6,634 bases of DNA from contig CAJVXR010000080.1 in the NCBI GenBank assembly GCA_913009535.1, positions 1-6,634 of the forward strand, given 5' to 3'. The position numbers were made by a program, and so were the translations under genes. The notes beneath the pieces are model-generated. The model had not been told where the DNA came from. It was given only the letters and a program-made list of their open reading frames with translations, and did not search any database. Origin of the DNA: an uncultured Flavobacteriales bacterium (lineage in GTDB: Bacteria; Bacteroidota; Bacteroidia; Flavobacteriales; Flavobacteriaceae). Positions 1 through 6,399 of the stretch are shown here, piece by piece. The number at the start of each line of letters is the position of its first letter. Position 1 is the stretch's first letter.

Positions 1-1976
1 AAATAAAACTTGAAAAGCCTAAAGAATTTAAACTTAAAAATGGTATTAAAGTTTTAGTGGTTGAAGATCATAAGTTACCAAGGGTTTCTTATAGTTTAAG
101 AATTGATGGGACCCCTATTGTTGAGGGAGATAAGTCAGGTGTATTGGATATTCTTGCAGGAATGCTAGGAAATGGGACGACATCAATTGACAAAGACGTT
201 TTTAACGAGGAAATAGATTATTTAGGGGCAAATGTTAATATAGGGTTTAGAAGTAGTTTTGCAAGCTCATTGACAAAACACTCTGATAGAATTCTAGAGT
301 TAATGGCAGATGCAATTATAAATCCTTTATTAACAGTTGAAGAGTTTGAGAAAACAAAAGAACAATACATAGAAGGTTTAAAAGCAGATGAAAAAAGTAT
401 TGATGCAATTAGCGAAAGAGTAGGTAATGCTTTGTCATACGGGAAAAATCATGTTTATGGCGAGTTTGTTTCTGAAGAAACTCTTAATAATGTTTCTTAT
501 GAAGATGTAATTGAATTTCATGAAAAATATACATACCCTAATAATGCATATATAGTGGTAATTGGAGATGTGAATTACAAAGAGGTGAAAAAGTCAATTT
601 CAGAGAAATTTAGTGTTTGGAAAAAGGCAAAAAAAACATACCAAGACACACCTGCACTTACATCAAATGTAAATTTAACAGAAGTTAATTTTATTGATCT
701 TCCAAGCGCGACTCAATCAAGTATTGGAGTTACTAATAATGTGGATTTAAAAATGAACAACGAAGATTACTTTATTGCACTAATTACCAATAATATACTC
801 GGTGGTGGTGGTGAAGGTTATTTATTTAAAAATCTTCGAGAAGATAAAGGCTATACTTATGGCGCATACTCAAGTCTTGGCTCTAGCAGATATGGAGTTT
901 CAAGATTTAGAGCAGGGGCTAAAGTTAGAAATATGGTTACTGACAGCGCAGTCACTGAAATTGTAAATGAAATTTCCAGAATTAGAACTGAACTTGTCGA
1001 TCAAGAGCTTTTAAAAAATGCAAAAGCTAAGTATGTTGGTAATTTCATAATGAGACTGGAAAGCCCACAGACAGTTGCTAATTACGCTCTTAATATTAAA
1101 TTAAATGACTTACCAGAAGATTTTTATGAAACATACTTGGAAAAAATAAATGCTGTTACAGCTGAAGATATAAAGAGAGTCGCTAATAAGTATTTTAAAA
1201 TTGCAAATACTAGGATTATTGTTGTCGGAAAAGGTAGTGATGTTGTTGAAAACTTAGAGAAAGTAGGGTTTCCAATAAATTACTTTGATAAATATGCAAA
1301 TGCAGTTGCTAAACCAGTGTTTAATAAGGCTATTCCTGAAGGAATGTCTGCGGTAGATGTAATGAATAATTATATTGAATCTATTGGAGGGAAAGGTAAA
1401 CTTAACACAATTAACACACTAGTAACAAAAGCAAGTGTTACAATTCCTGGAGCTCCATTTGCTCCAGAAGCAACTTCAAAACAAATGATGCCTAATAAAG
1501 TATCTTTTGAAATGAAAGCTAATATGGGTGGGCAAACAATGTCTCTTATGAAAAGAAATTTTAGTGGTGAAAAAGGATATATGGAGCAACAAGGACAAAA
1601 AGTGATGATGACTGAAAAAGAGTTAGATGAAGCTAAAAATGTTCAAGGAATTTTTGATGAGTTATACTATACTGAAGACGAAACTGAACTGGTTAGCATT
1701 AACTCAATTGATGGAGATGATGTTTATAAAGTTAAAGTGGTTAAGAATAATAAGACTACTTATAGGTATTACAGTATCACAAGTAGCTTTTTAATCAGCA
1801 TAGAAGAAGAAGATGAAAATAAAAATATATCATCTACAAAGTTTGGAGATTATAGAAATGTGAATGGAATAATGGTCCCTTACTTTATGTTAGTAAATGC
1901 TGGTGGTCAAGAACTTGAATTTAATACTACTGAGGTTTTATTTAACACTACATTAAAAGACTCGGACTTCTATTAA
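1..1976 (+). CDS. M16-family peptidase-like protein, non-catalytic subunit, with C-terminal LolA-like domain (5' partial)
   Basis: The frame is open from position 3, and the residues before the GTG at 57 (KPKEFKLKNGIKVLV) are the typical opening strand of an M16 domain. The true start therefore lies upstream, and about 657 residues are visible. Counting from codon 57, an M16 N-terminal domain spans about 1-180 and an M16 C-terminal domain about 205-390, the latter with the LREDKGYTYGAYS signature (Arg261, Tyr268), the R/Y substrate-binding pair. At the site of the zinc motif HxxEH the sequence reads D31-I-L-A-G35, so both His and the Glu are gone and the protein should not be a peptidase by itself. 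In M16B pairs such a subunit works with an HxxEH partner, probably encoded just left of the window. Residues about 430-639 resemble the LolA-like domain (DVMNNYIESIGG; FGDYRNVNGIMVPYF). Cell location is inferred as periplasmic or exported, because any signal peptide would lie outside the window. Family assignment is firm; the role is inferred. Confidence 0.9.
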   Translation, partial: IKLEKPKEFKLKNGIKVLVVEDHKLPRVSYSLRIDGTPIVEGDKSGVLDILAGMLGNGTTSIDKDVFNEEIDYLGANVNIGFRSSFASSLTKHSDRILELMADAIINPLLTVEEFEKTKEQYIEGLKADEKSIDAISERVGNALSYGKNHVYGEFVSEETLNNVSYEDVIEFHEKYTYPNNAYIVVIGDVNYKEVKKSISEKFSVWKKAKKTYQDTPALTSNVNLTEVNFIDLPSATQSSIGVTNNVDLKMNNEDYFIALITNNILGGGGEGYLFKNLREDKGYTYGAYSSLGSSRYGVSRFRAGAKVRNMVTDSAVTEIVNEISRIRTELVDQELLKNAKAKYVGNFIMRLESPQTVANYALNIKLNDLPEDFYETYLEKINAVTAEDIKRVANKYFKIANTRIIVVGKGSDVVENLEKVGFPINYFDKYANAVAKPVFNKAIPEGMSAVDVMNNYIESIGGKGKLNTINTLVTKASVTIPGAPFAPEATSKQMMPNKVSFEMKANMGGQTMSLMKRNFSGEKGYMEQQGQKVMMTEKELDEAKNVQGIFDELYYTEDETELVSINSIDGDDVYKVKVVKNNKTTYRYYSITSSFLISIEEEDENKNISSTKFGDYRNVNGIMVPYFMLVNAGGQELEFNTTEVLFNTTLKDSDFY

Positions 1977-1998
1977 AAAAAATAAAAACAATCAATCT

Positions 1999-2034
1999 AA
2001 AAAAAAGCTCATCTTAATCGATGGGCTTTTTTTT
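1999..2034 (+). terminator. Intrinsic terminator between convergent genes
   Basis: A run of eight A (1999-2006), a 7-bp stem (2007-2013 GCTCATC with 2020-2026 GATGGGC, one G.U pair), a 6-nt loop (TTAATC) and a run of eight T (2027-2034) form a classic rho-independent terminator 22 bp after the M16 stop codon. The flanking A and T runs can also pair and supply a U-tract in the opposite direction, so it may also stop the minus-strand operon. In that direction the G.U pair becomes an A.C mismatch, so the leftward hairpin is weaker. The loop contains the stop codon (2016-2014) of the opposing permease gene. Confidence 0.85.
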
Positions 2035-2895
2035 GTTAGATAAATAAACTCCAATTATTATTAAAATTGTAGCTACTGCTTGATTAATATTAAAAAGTTC
2101 GCCGTCTAATATACCCCACAGGACAGATACAATTAACATTGAGTAAGTCACTGATGAAGCAAAGACTGGAGAAGATATTTGAATTAACTTATTGAATAAT
2201 ATTTTTGCCATTGCTGTGCCAAAAAAAGATAAAAGTAAAACGTATAATAAAGAATCATATAGTAAATCATTGTTTCTAAATTCTAAATCGAAAAACCCAG
2301 AATAAACTAAAACTATTATTGATGGAACAAAAATAACAAAGAACTGACCAGCAGCAATAGCTACAGCATTAACGTCATATAAATATTTTTTTATCAAGTT
2401 AACATTAGTTGCATATAAAATAGAGCATATAATTACTAATCCTGAGTACAAATAGTTTTGATCTGGATTTAAATCAGAGCCTGATATTATTAACACTGAA
2501 GTACCTATAAAACCAATAATCACTCCAACAGATTGTGTTTTAGTAGTAGATATTTTAAATACAGCTAAGCCTATAAGAACTGTATTCATTGGAACGAGTG
2601 AGTTTAATATAGCCGCCACTGCACTATCTATTTGAGTTTCTGCAAATGCAAACAAAAATGCAGGAAAAAATGTGCCTATAACTGCCGATACAGCAATCCA
2701 TCTCCATTTATCTTTTTGGATAGTCTTAATTTTGTTAAATGCTATTAAAAAAATCATTATTGATGAGAATACTATTCTCAAAGAGCCAACTTGTAGGGGG
2801 GATAACCCAATTAAACTTTTTTTGATTAAGATAAATGAGCTCCCCCATATTAATGACAAAGCGATGAGATATATCCATTTTTTTTCTAGCTTCAT
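2014..2895 (-). CDS. EamA/DMT-family permease, ten predicted membrane helices
   Basis: This is an inner-membrane carrier of the drug/metabolite transporter superfamily; the substrate cannot be told from sequence. About 293 residues hold two EamA repeats, roughly 8-138 and 150-285. Ten hydrophobic segments lie at about 6-26, 33-53, 65-86, 91-111, 120-139, 149-168, 176-199, 212-234, 243-263 and 270-286. Family marks are WGSSFILIKKSL in helix 1, AETQIDSAVAAILNSLVPMN in the first repeat, and a SPVFASSVTYSML segment followed by a late Glu (DGELF) in the second. The length is normal for the family. It is the last gene of the mutY-ssb-gldE-gldD block. I chose ATG 2895-2893, two bases after the gldD stop; an in-frame GTG at 2901-2899 overlapping that stop (GTGA) would add two residues. 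The final codons (KKKPID, stop) lie inside the terminator hairpin. Calling it an RhaT- or YdcZ-like exporter would be a guess. Confidence 0.92.
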   Translation of the reverse strand: MKLEKKWIYLIALSLIWGSSFILIKKSLIGLSPLQVGSLRIVFSSIMIFLIAFNKIKTIQKDKWRWIAVSAVIGTFFPAFLFAFAETQIDSAVAAILNSLVPMNTVLIGLAVFKISTTKTQSVGVIIGFIGTSVLIISGSDLNPDQNYLYSGLVIICSILYATNVNLIKKYLYDVNAVAIAAGQFFVIFVPSIIVLVYSGFFDLEFRNNDLLYDSLLYVLLLSFFGTAMAKILFNKLIQISSPVFASSVTYSMLIVSVLWGILDGELFNINQAVATILIIIGVYLSNKKKPID

Positions 2896-2901
2896 ATTCA
2901 C
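2893..2901 (-). other. gldD stop / permease start junction
   Basis: Reading the minus strand, the bases are GTGAATATG. The gldD stop TGA (2900-2898) overlaps a possible GTG start (2901-2899), and an in-frame ATG follows at 2895-2893. Either start places permease initiation within a few bases of gldD termination, which suggests translational coupling by reinitiation. No Shine-Dalgarno sequence is visible. Confidence 0.7.
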
Positions 2902-3497
2902 TTGTCCACATTCCAGTTTAAGGATTCAATCAAATGATAAATATCATTTTTAAGATAATTTAAAGCAGGTAAGACTGAATCATATTTGGTATTAGATTTA
3001 AAATTTAAAATTCCAATTATAAGATTGTTAGTACTATCAGTAGCATAAAACTGATACGGAGAGGTTATATCTCCTTTAATATTTATTATGGATGCAAATA
3101 CTTTTGTCTTTTCATTAACAAACTCCTGAACCGATGGTGGGCTTAAAGATTTTTTTAAATGTATAGCCGTAAAATCACTGAGATATTTTAATCTATAATT
3201 CAAGTTATTAGATTTATTTAATTTAAAGTATTCTAATAAAATATCAGCTTTAATTAATGGATAGCTCAGCGTTTTAGATAAAAACAATTCGCTATTACTT
3301 TCAGAAATATTATCTAAAAGAGAGGTTTTTGAACTATTAATTTCTAAACTCACATTTGTATTATCAAATTTTATTTTAGAATAATTAGGATCTGGGAAAT
3401 CTAAACTTAAATACGCATTGGGTTTAGGTAAATCTATGCCTTCACATGAGCTAAAGAAAATAATAATAAGTAAATAATAACTTAACTTAATATTCAT
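2898..3497 (-). CDS. gldD: Gliding motility lipoprotein GldD
   Basis: GldD is an envelope lipoprotein linked to gliding motility in Flavobacterium and found across Bacteroidota. Its biochemical role is not established. The 199-residue product starts with a short basic and hydrophobic signal (MNIKLSYYLLIIIFFSSC) whose lipobox gives Cys18 as the predicted lipidated residue, followed by Glu at +2. Family signatures follow in order: KPNAYLSLDFP (25-35), a SYPLIKADILLEY segment (78-90), SPYQFYATDS (146-155), and YDSVLPALNYLKNDIYHLIESLNW (172-195, given here only as key positions Tyr172, Leu176-Pro177, Tyr181-Leu182 and Trp195). The usual aromatic/His step after ATDST is NNLIIG here, a modest divergence. 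The ATG (3497-3495) overlaps the gldE stop in the tetranucleotide ATGA, so translation is probably coupled. The neighbour order gldE-gldD supports the call. The family assignment is secure; the mechanism remains unknown. Confidence 0.93.
   Translation of the reverse strand: MNIKLSYYLLIIIFFSSCEGIDLPKPNAYLSLDFPDPNYSKIKFDNTNVSLEINSSKTSLLDNISESNSELFLSKTLSYPLIKADILLEYFKLNKSNNLNYRLKYLSDFTAIHLKKSLSPPSVQEFVNEKTKVFASIINIKGDITSPYQFYATDSTNNLIIGILNFKSNTKYDSVLPALNYLKNDIYHLIESLNWNVDK
3494..3497 (-). other. gldE/gldD ATGA overlap
   Basis: The last bases of gldE (stop TGA, 3496-3494) share two bases with the gldD start ATG (3497-3495), giving ATGA. This is a standard arrangement for translational coupling of two products needed together. 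Confidence 0.85.
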
Positions 3498-4747
3498 GTA
3501 ATAGTAACTTTTACCTGATTGATTCGTTTTTTATCTACAGACTCTATTGTAAAAGTATAATTTTCAAAAATTACCTTACTATTTATTTTTGGAAAACTTT
3601 GAGAAATCTCTAAAATAAATCCAGCAATAGTTTCTGAATCACCTTTAAACTCATCAAAAGATTTAGAATCAATACTTAATATTTTATAAAAATCTTTCAT
3701 AGATGTTTTACCTTCAAAAATATAATTTGAGTTGTCAAGTTTGGAAAATGACAAACTATCATCATCAAATTCATCAGAAATATCTCCAACAATTTCTTCA
3801 ATTACGTCCTCAAGAGAAATCACTCCAGACGTCCCGCCGTATTCATCAACAACAATAGCTAAATGGATTTTTTTTTCTTGAAATTCCTGCATTAAATCAT
3901 CAAGTTTTTTATTTTCTGGGATAAAAAATGGTTTTCTCAAAATTGATAACCAATTGAATTCTTTTTTATCCAAAAAAGGTAATAAATCTTTAACATATAA
4001 TATTCCAATAATATTATCTAAATCATCTTTATAGATTGGAATTCTTGAAAAACTATTTTTAACAATATTTTTTAAAATTTGTTCATAATTTAGAGTATTG
4101 CTAAATGCGTGAATATCAATTCTAGGACGCATTACTTCTCTCGTTTCTGTATTACCAAAAGATAGAATTCCTTTTAATATTTTATGCTCCTGCTTTGTTG
4201 TTTCACCCGGGCTAGTTAAGTCTAAAGCATATGAGAGTTGCGCTAGGTCTATATTAGTTTTTTTAAAGCTCAATTTATCTTTAATAAAATTAGATAGCTT
4301 TTGCATTGGAGAACTAAAAGGAGTAAGAATAATATCTAGTAATAAAAGTGGGTAAGTAACAAATTTTGAGAATGCAAGATTATTTCTACTAGCATAAATT
4401 TTAGGTAATATTTCACCAAATAATAAAATTAAGAAAGTAGCTAATATAACTTCTAAAATAAATTTTAAGGCAGCTGACGCTATACTTTCAAATAAAACAC
4501 TTCCTATCTGTGTAAATAAAATAACTATAGCAATATTTATAAAATTATTAGCTACTAAAATAGTTGCAAGTAATTTATTAGGGTTTGACAATAGTTTTTT
4601 AACAAGCTCTATATAGCTAGAGTTTCTTTGGCTTTGTATCTGAGATTTTGACAATGAAAATAAAGCTACCTCCGAACCAGAAATAAGACCTGAAAAAATA
4701 AGGAGGATTACTAGTATTAAACTGTAATATATTAGAGGATCATTCAA
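3494..4747 (-). CDS. gldE: Gliding motility-associated membrane protein GldE (CNNM / CBS pair / CorC-HlyC)
   Basis: GldE is a cytoplasmic-membrane protein of the CNNM/CorC superfamily, whose members are tied to divalent-cation (Mg/Co) transport or sensing; in Flavobacterium the gene is associated with gliding. The 417 residues show the full architecture. A CNNM (DUF21) domain at about 5-195 has hydrophobic helices, the SGSEVALFSLSKS motif (23-35) and GEILPK (111-116). A CBS pair follows at about 205-262 and 268-325, with VMRPRID, SFSRIPIYKDDLDNIIG and the hallmark DEYGGTSG (301-308) followed by LEDVIEEIVGDI. A CorC_HlyC domain occupies about 335-415, including FKGDSETIAGFIL. The gene overlaps gldD by four bases and follows ssb by 15 bp. 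The start is TTG 4747-4745: an in-frame TAA lies directly upstream, the nearby ATG at 4743 is out of frame and hits a stop at once, and the first internal Met is residue 148. What GldE transports or senses is inferred only from relatives. Confidence 0.93.
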   Translation of the reverse strand: MNDPLIYYSLILVILLIFSGLISGSEVALFSLSKSQIQSQRNSSYIELVKKLLSNPNKLLATILVANNFINIAIVILFTQIGSVLFESIASAALKFILEVILATFLILLFGEILPKIYASRNNLAFSKFVTYPLLLLDIILTPFSSPMQKLSNFIKDKLSFKKTNIDLAQLSYALDLTSPGETTKQEHKILKGILSFGNTETREVMRPRIDIHAFSNTLNYEQILKNIVKNSFSRIPIYKDDLDNIIGILYVKDLLPFLDKKEFNWLSILRKPFFIPENKKLDDLMQEFQEKKIHLAIVVDEYGGTSGVISLEDVIEEIVGDISDEFDDDSLSFSKLDNSNYIFEGKTSMKDFYKILSIDSKSFDEFKGDSETIAGFILEISQSFPKINSKVIFENYTFTIESVDKKRINQVKVTIT

Positions 4748-4765
4748 TTAATAAAGGTTTAATTA
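4741..4765 (-). promoter_or_regulatory. gldE translation start region (TTG start, no Shine-Dalgarno)
   Basis: From the ssb stop TAA (4765-4763) the minus strand runs TTAAACCTTTATTAA into TTGAATGATCCT. The TAA at 4750-4748 is in frame and immediately precedes the TTG, so the frame cannot extend upstream. The ATG visible at 4743-4741 is in another frame and ends at TAA after ATG ATC CTC. No purine-rich ribosome-binding sequence is present, as is usual in Bacteroidota. Confidence 0.7.
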
Positions 4766-5194
4766 AAATGGTAAATCATCATTTAACTCAGCTGAACTGA
4801 CAGTCGGTTGAGTACTAGTGTTTGTGTCAACAGTTGTATTAGAACTACTACTTTCATTTTTAGTATTTAAAAAGGTGAATTCTTGACAGTTAATCTCTGT
4901 TGAATATCTGTCAATTCCTTTGTCATCTTGCCATTTACGTGTTTTAATTCTTCCTTCTACATATACTTTATCTCCTTTAGATAAATATTTTTGACAAATT
5001 TCTGCTGCCTTGTTACGAACTACAATATTATGCCACTCAGTATTGGTGACTTTTTCATTTGTCTGTTTGTTTGTATATGATTCGTTTGTAGCAAGAGGAA
5101 ACCTGCCTATACACCCACCACCTTCGAAATTATGAATTTTAACATCGTCTCCTAAATGTCCAATTAGTATTACCTTATTTAATGTGCCAGTCAT
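4763..5194 (-). CDS. ssb: Single-stranded DNA-binding protein SSB
   Basis: SSB coats single-stranded DNA during replication and repair and recruits partner enzymes through its C-terminal tip. The 143 residues contain an OB-fold at about 3-109 (NKVILIGHLGDDVKI; TNTEWHNIVVRNKAAEIC; KVYVEGRIKTRKWQD), a short Ser/Thr/Asn-rich linker at about 110-137 that is probably disordered, and the acidic hydrophobic tip NDDLPF (138-143). Aligned by position with E. coli SSB as I recall it, Trp54 and Trp88 are kept, Trp40 is Tyr40, and Phe60 is Arg60. GGGCIGRFPLATNE (25-38) is typical of the Bacteroidota form. ATG 5194-5192 is the natural start, giving the canonical M(S/T)GTLNKV opening. It sits 25 bp after mutY and 15 bp before gldE, probably on one transcript. 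Confidence is very high. Confidence 0.97.
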   Translation of the reverse strand: MTGTLNKVILIGHLGDDVKIHNFEGGGCIGRFPLATNESYTNKQTNEKVTNTEWHNIVVRNKAAEICQKYLSKGDKVYVEGRIKTRKWQDDKGIDRYSTEINCQEFTFLNTKNESSSSNTTVDTNTSTQPTVSSAELNDDLPF

Positions 5195-5219
5195 CTTTTT
5201 ATTTAAATTTAAGAAAATA

Positions 5220-6269
5220 TTATTTAATTGTTCGAAAATACGACTTAATAAATCTACTTAATACAATAGGGAAAGGATAATTATCTAAATTTTTAATAGC
5301 GATAGAATCTTTAATTAAATTACTGGATTTTATTTCCCAAAATTTGATAAGTAACTTTCGGTGACTCAGCATATGGATTTGAGGTTTATTATTTATTAAT
5401 TTAACTTTATAATCACATAACATAAGCTTTTTTGCTATTTGAGGATTGTTAAAAAAATTACTGTTATTTAATTCCTCATCAGATTTTACTAATGGGAACT
5501 GAAAAAGTTTTTGCCAAATTCCCTTTTCATCTCTTTTCTCAATAATAGTTTGATTATCACTAGAAATGAAAATTAAAAAATTAAAATGCTGAATTTTCGC
5601 TTTAGTTTTTTTTGTCTTCACTGGTAACAAATATATTTTGTTATTAGAATGGGCACTACATCCATCTTGTAAAACACAAACATCACAATTAGCTAACTTT
5701 GGTTTACAAATAGTAGAACCAAAATCCATTAAAGCTTGATTATGATCACCAATATTAACTTTTGGTAATAACTCAAAAGATAGTTTCTCAAAAGATTTTA
5801 TCCCTAAAGAAGAATTAATTGGAGTATCAATGTTAAAATAGCGTGAAAGTAATCTAAAAACATTTCCATCTAGCACAGCTTTTTTTTCTTCAAAACAGAT
5901 TGAGGAAATTGCACTCGCAGTATATTTACCGACTCCTGGAAGATTCAATAGTTCAGAATAAGTTGTGGGGAAGATTCCTTTATGATCACTTACGATGAGT
6001 TTTGCTGTTTTATGAAGGTTTCGTGCCCTGGAGTAATAGCCTAAGCCTTCCCACAGCTTTAAAATATCTTGTTCCTTTGCATCAGAGAGTGAGTATACAT
6101 TTGGATAACGTTCCATAAATCGCGAATAATATGGAAGTCCTTGCTGTATTTTTGTTTGTTGAAGTATAATTTCAGAAAGCCATACAGAGTAAGGGTCTTT
6201 ATTGTGTCTCCATGGAAGATTCCTTTTATTTACATAATACCAATTATTGATTTGAGTGGTAAAATTCAT
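5220..6269 (-). CDS. mutY: A/G-specific adenine DNA glycosylase MutY
   Basis: MutY removes adenine mispaired with 8-oxoguanine (the GO system), preventing G:C to T:A changes. In the 349 residues, the glycosylase domain (about 1-215) has WLSEIILQQT with catalytic Glu33, a helix-hairpin-helix LPGVGKYTA (110-118) followed by the Asp of LDGNV (Asp134), and a [4Fe-4S] site with Cys188, Cys195, Cys198 and Cys204 in the expected C-x6-C-x2-C-x5-C spacing. The C-terminal NUDIX-like domain (about 225-349) that recognises 8-oxoguanine has GIWQKLFQFPLV (250-261) and LSH (301-303), matching the FSH loop of other MutY proteins with Leu for Phe. All key residues are present, so it should be active. The start ATG 6269-6267 gives the usual short N-terminus before LPWR. 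It is the first gene of the minus-strand block. I see no convincing TAnnTTTG promoter on its strand in the 130 bp upstream. Confidence 0.97.
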   Translation of the reverse strand: MNFTTQINNWYYVNKRNLPWRHNKDPYSVWLSEIILQQTKIQQGLPYYSRFMERYPNVYSLSDAKEQDILKLWEGLGYYSRARNLHKTAKLIVSDHKGIFPTTYSELLNLPGVGKYTASAISSICFEEKKAVLDGNVFRLLSRYFNIDTPINSSLGIKSFEKLSFELLPKVNIGDHNQALMDFGSTICKPKLANCDVCVLQDGCSAHSNNKIYLLPVKTKKTKAKIQHFNFLIFISSDNQTIIEKRDEKGIWQKLFQFPLVKSDEELNNSNFFNNPQIAKKLMLCDYKVKLINNKPQIHMLSHRKLLIKFWEIKSSNLIKDSIAIKNLDNYPFPIVLSRFIKSYFRTIK

Positions 6270-6329
6270 GTATTGAGAAGATTGTGAGTAAAAATAAAGT
6301 TTATTATCAATAAATTAAGTTAAATAGCC

Positions 6330-6361
6330 TTGAAATATTGAATATAAAATACATATATTTG
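6330..6361 (+). promoter_or_regulatory. Candidate Bacteroidota-type promoter for the HU gene
   Basis: In the 130-bp divergent spacer (6270-6399), TATATTTG at 6354-6361 matches the Bacteroidota -7 element TAnnTTTG exactly. A TTG at 6330-6332 lies 21 bp upstream, within the 17-23 bp spacing known for Flavobacterium promoters. Transcription would begin near 6367 and leave an A-rich leader of about 33 bases before the ATG at 6400. The A-rich leader with no Shine-Dalgarno is typical of strongly translated genes in this phylum. The rest of the spacer shows only AT-rich sequence. Confidence 0.6.
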
Positions 6362-6399
6362 CTGGCGTTGAAAAAACATAAAAAAAACAGATAAAATAA

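Noticed and set aside
57..59. GTG at 57 as the true start of the M16 gene
   Set aside because: The frame is open to the left edge, and the 18 codons before it encode the conserved first strand of the M16 domain, so the gene continues upstream.
2672..2953. A 93-codon open frame on the plus strand
   Set aside because: It lies antisense to the 5' half of the EamA permease and the end of gldD, both clear family members. Its translation resembles no known protein and its composition is that of a shadow frame.
4763..4862. Ser/Thr/Asn-rich SSB tail as a repeat or frameshifted end
   Set aside because: The frame ends in a perfect NDDLPF tip, so the low-complexity stretch is the normal disordered SSB linker.
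5195..5219. AT palindrome (AAATTTAAATTT-like) between mutY and ssb as a regulatory site or promoter
   Set aside because: It is a low-complexity AT run of a kind common here, with no TAnnTTTG element, so an internal promoter is not supported.
6300..6314. Inverted repeat TTTATT-atc-AATAAA in the mutY/HU spacer as an operator
   Set aside because: The arms are made only of A and T in a very AT-rich spacer, where such repeats arise by chance; no second copy or matching regulator is visible.
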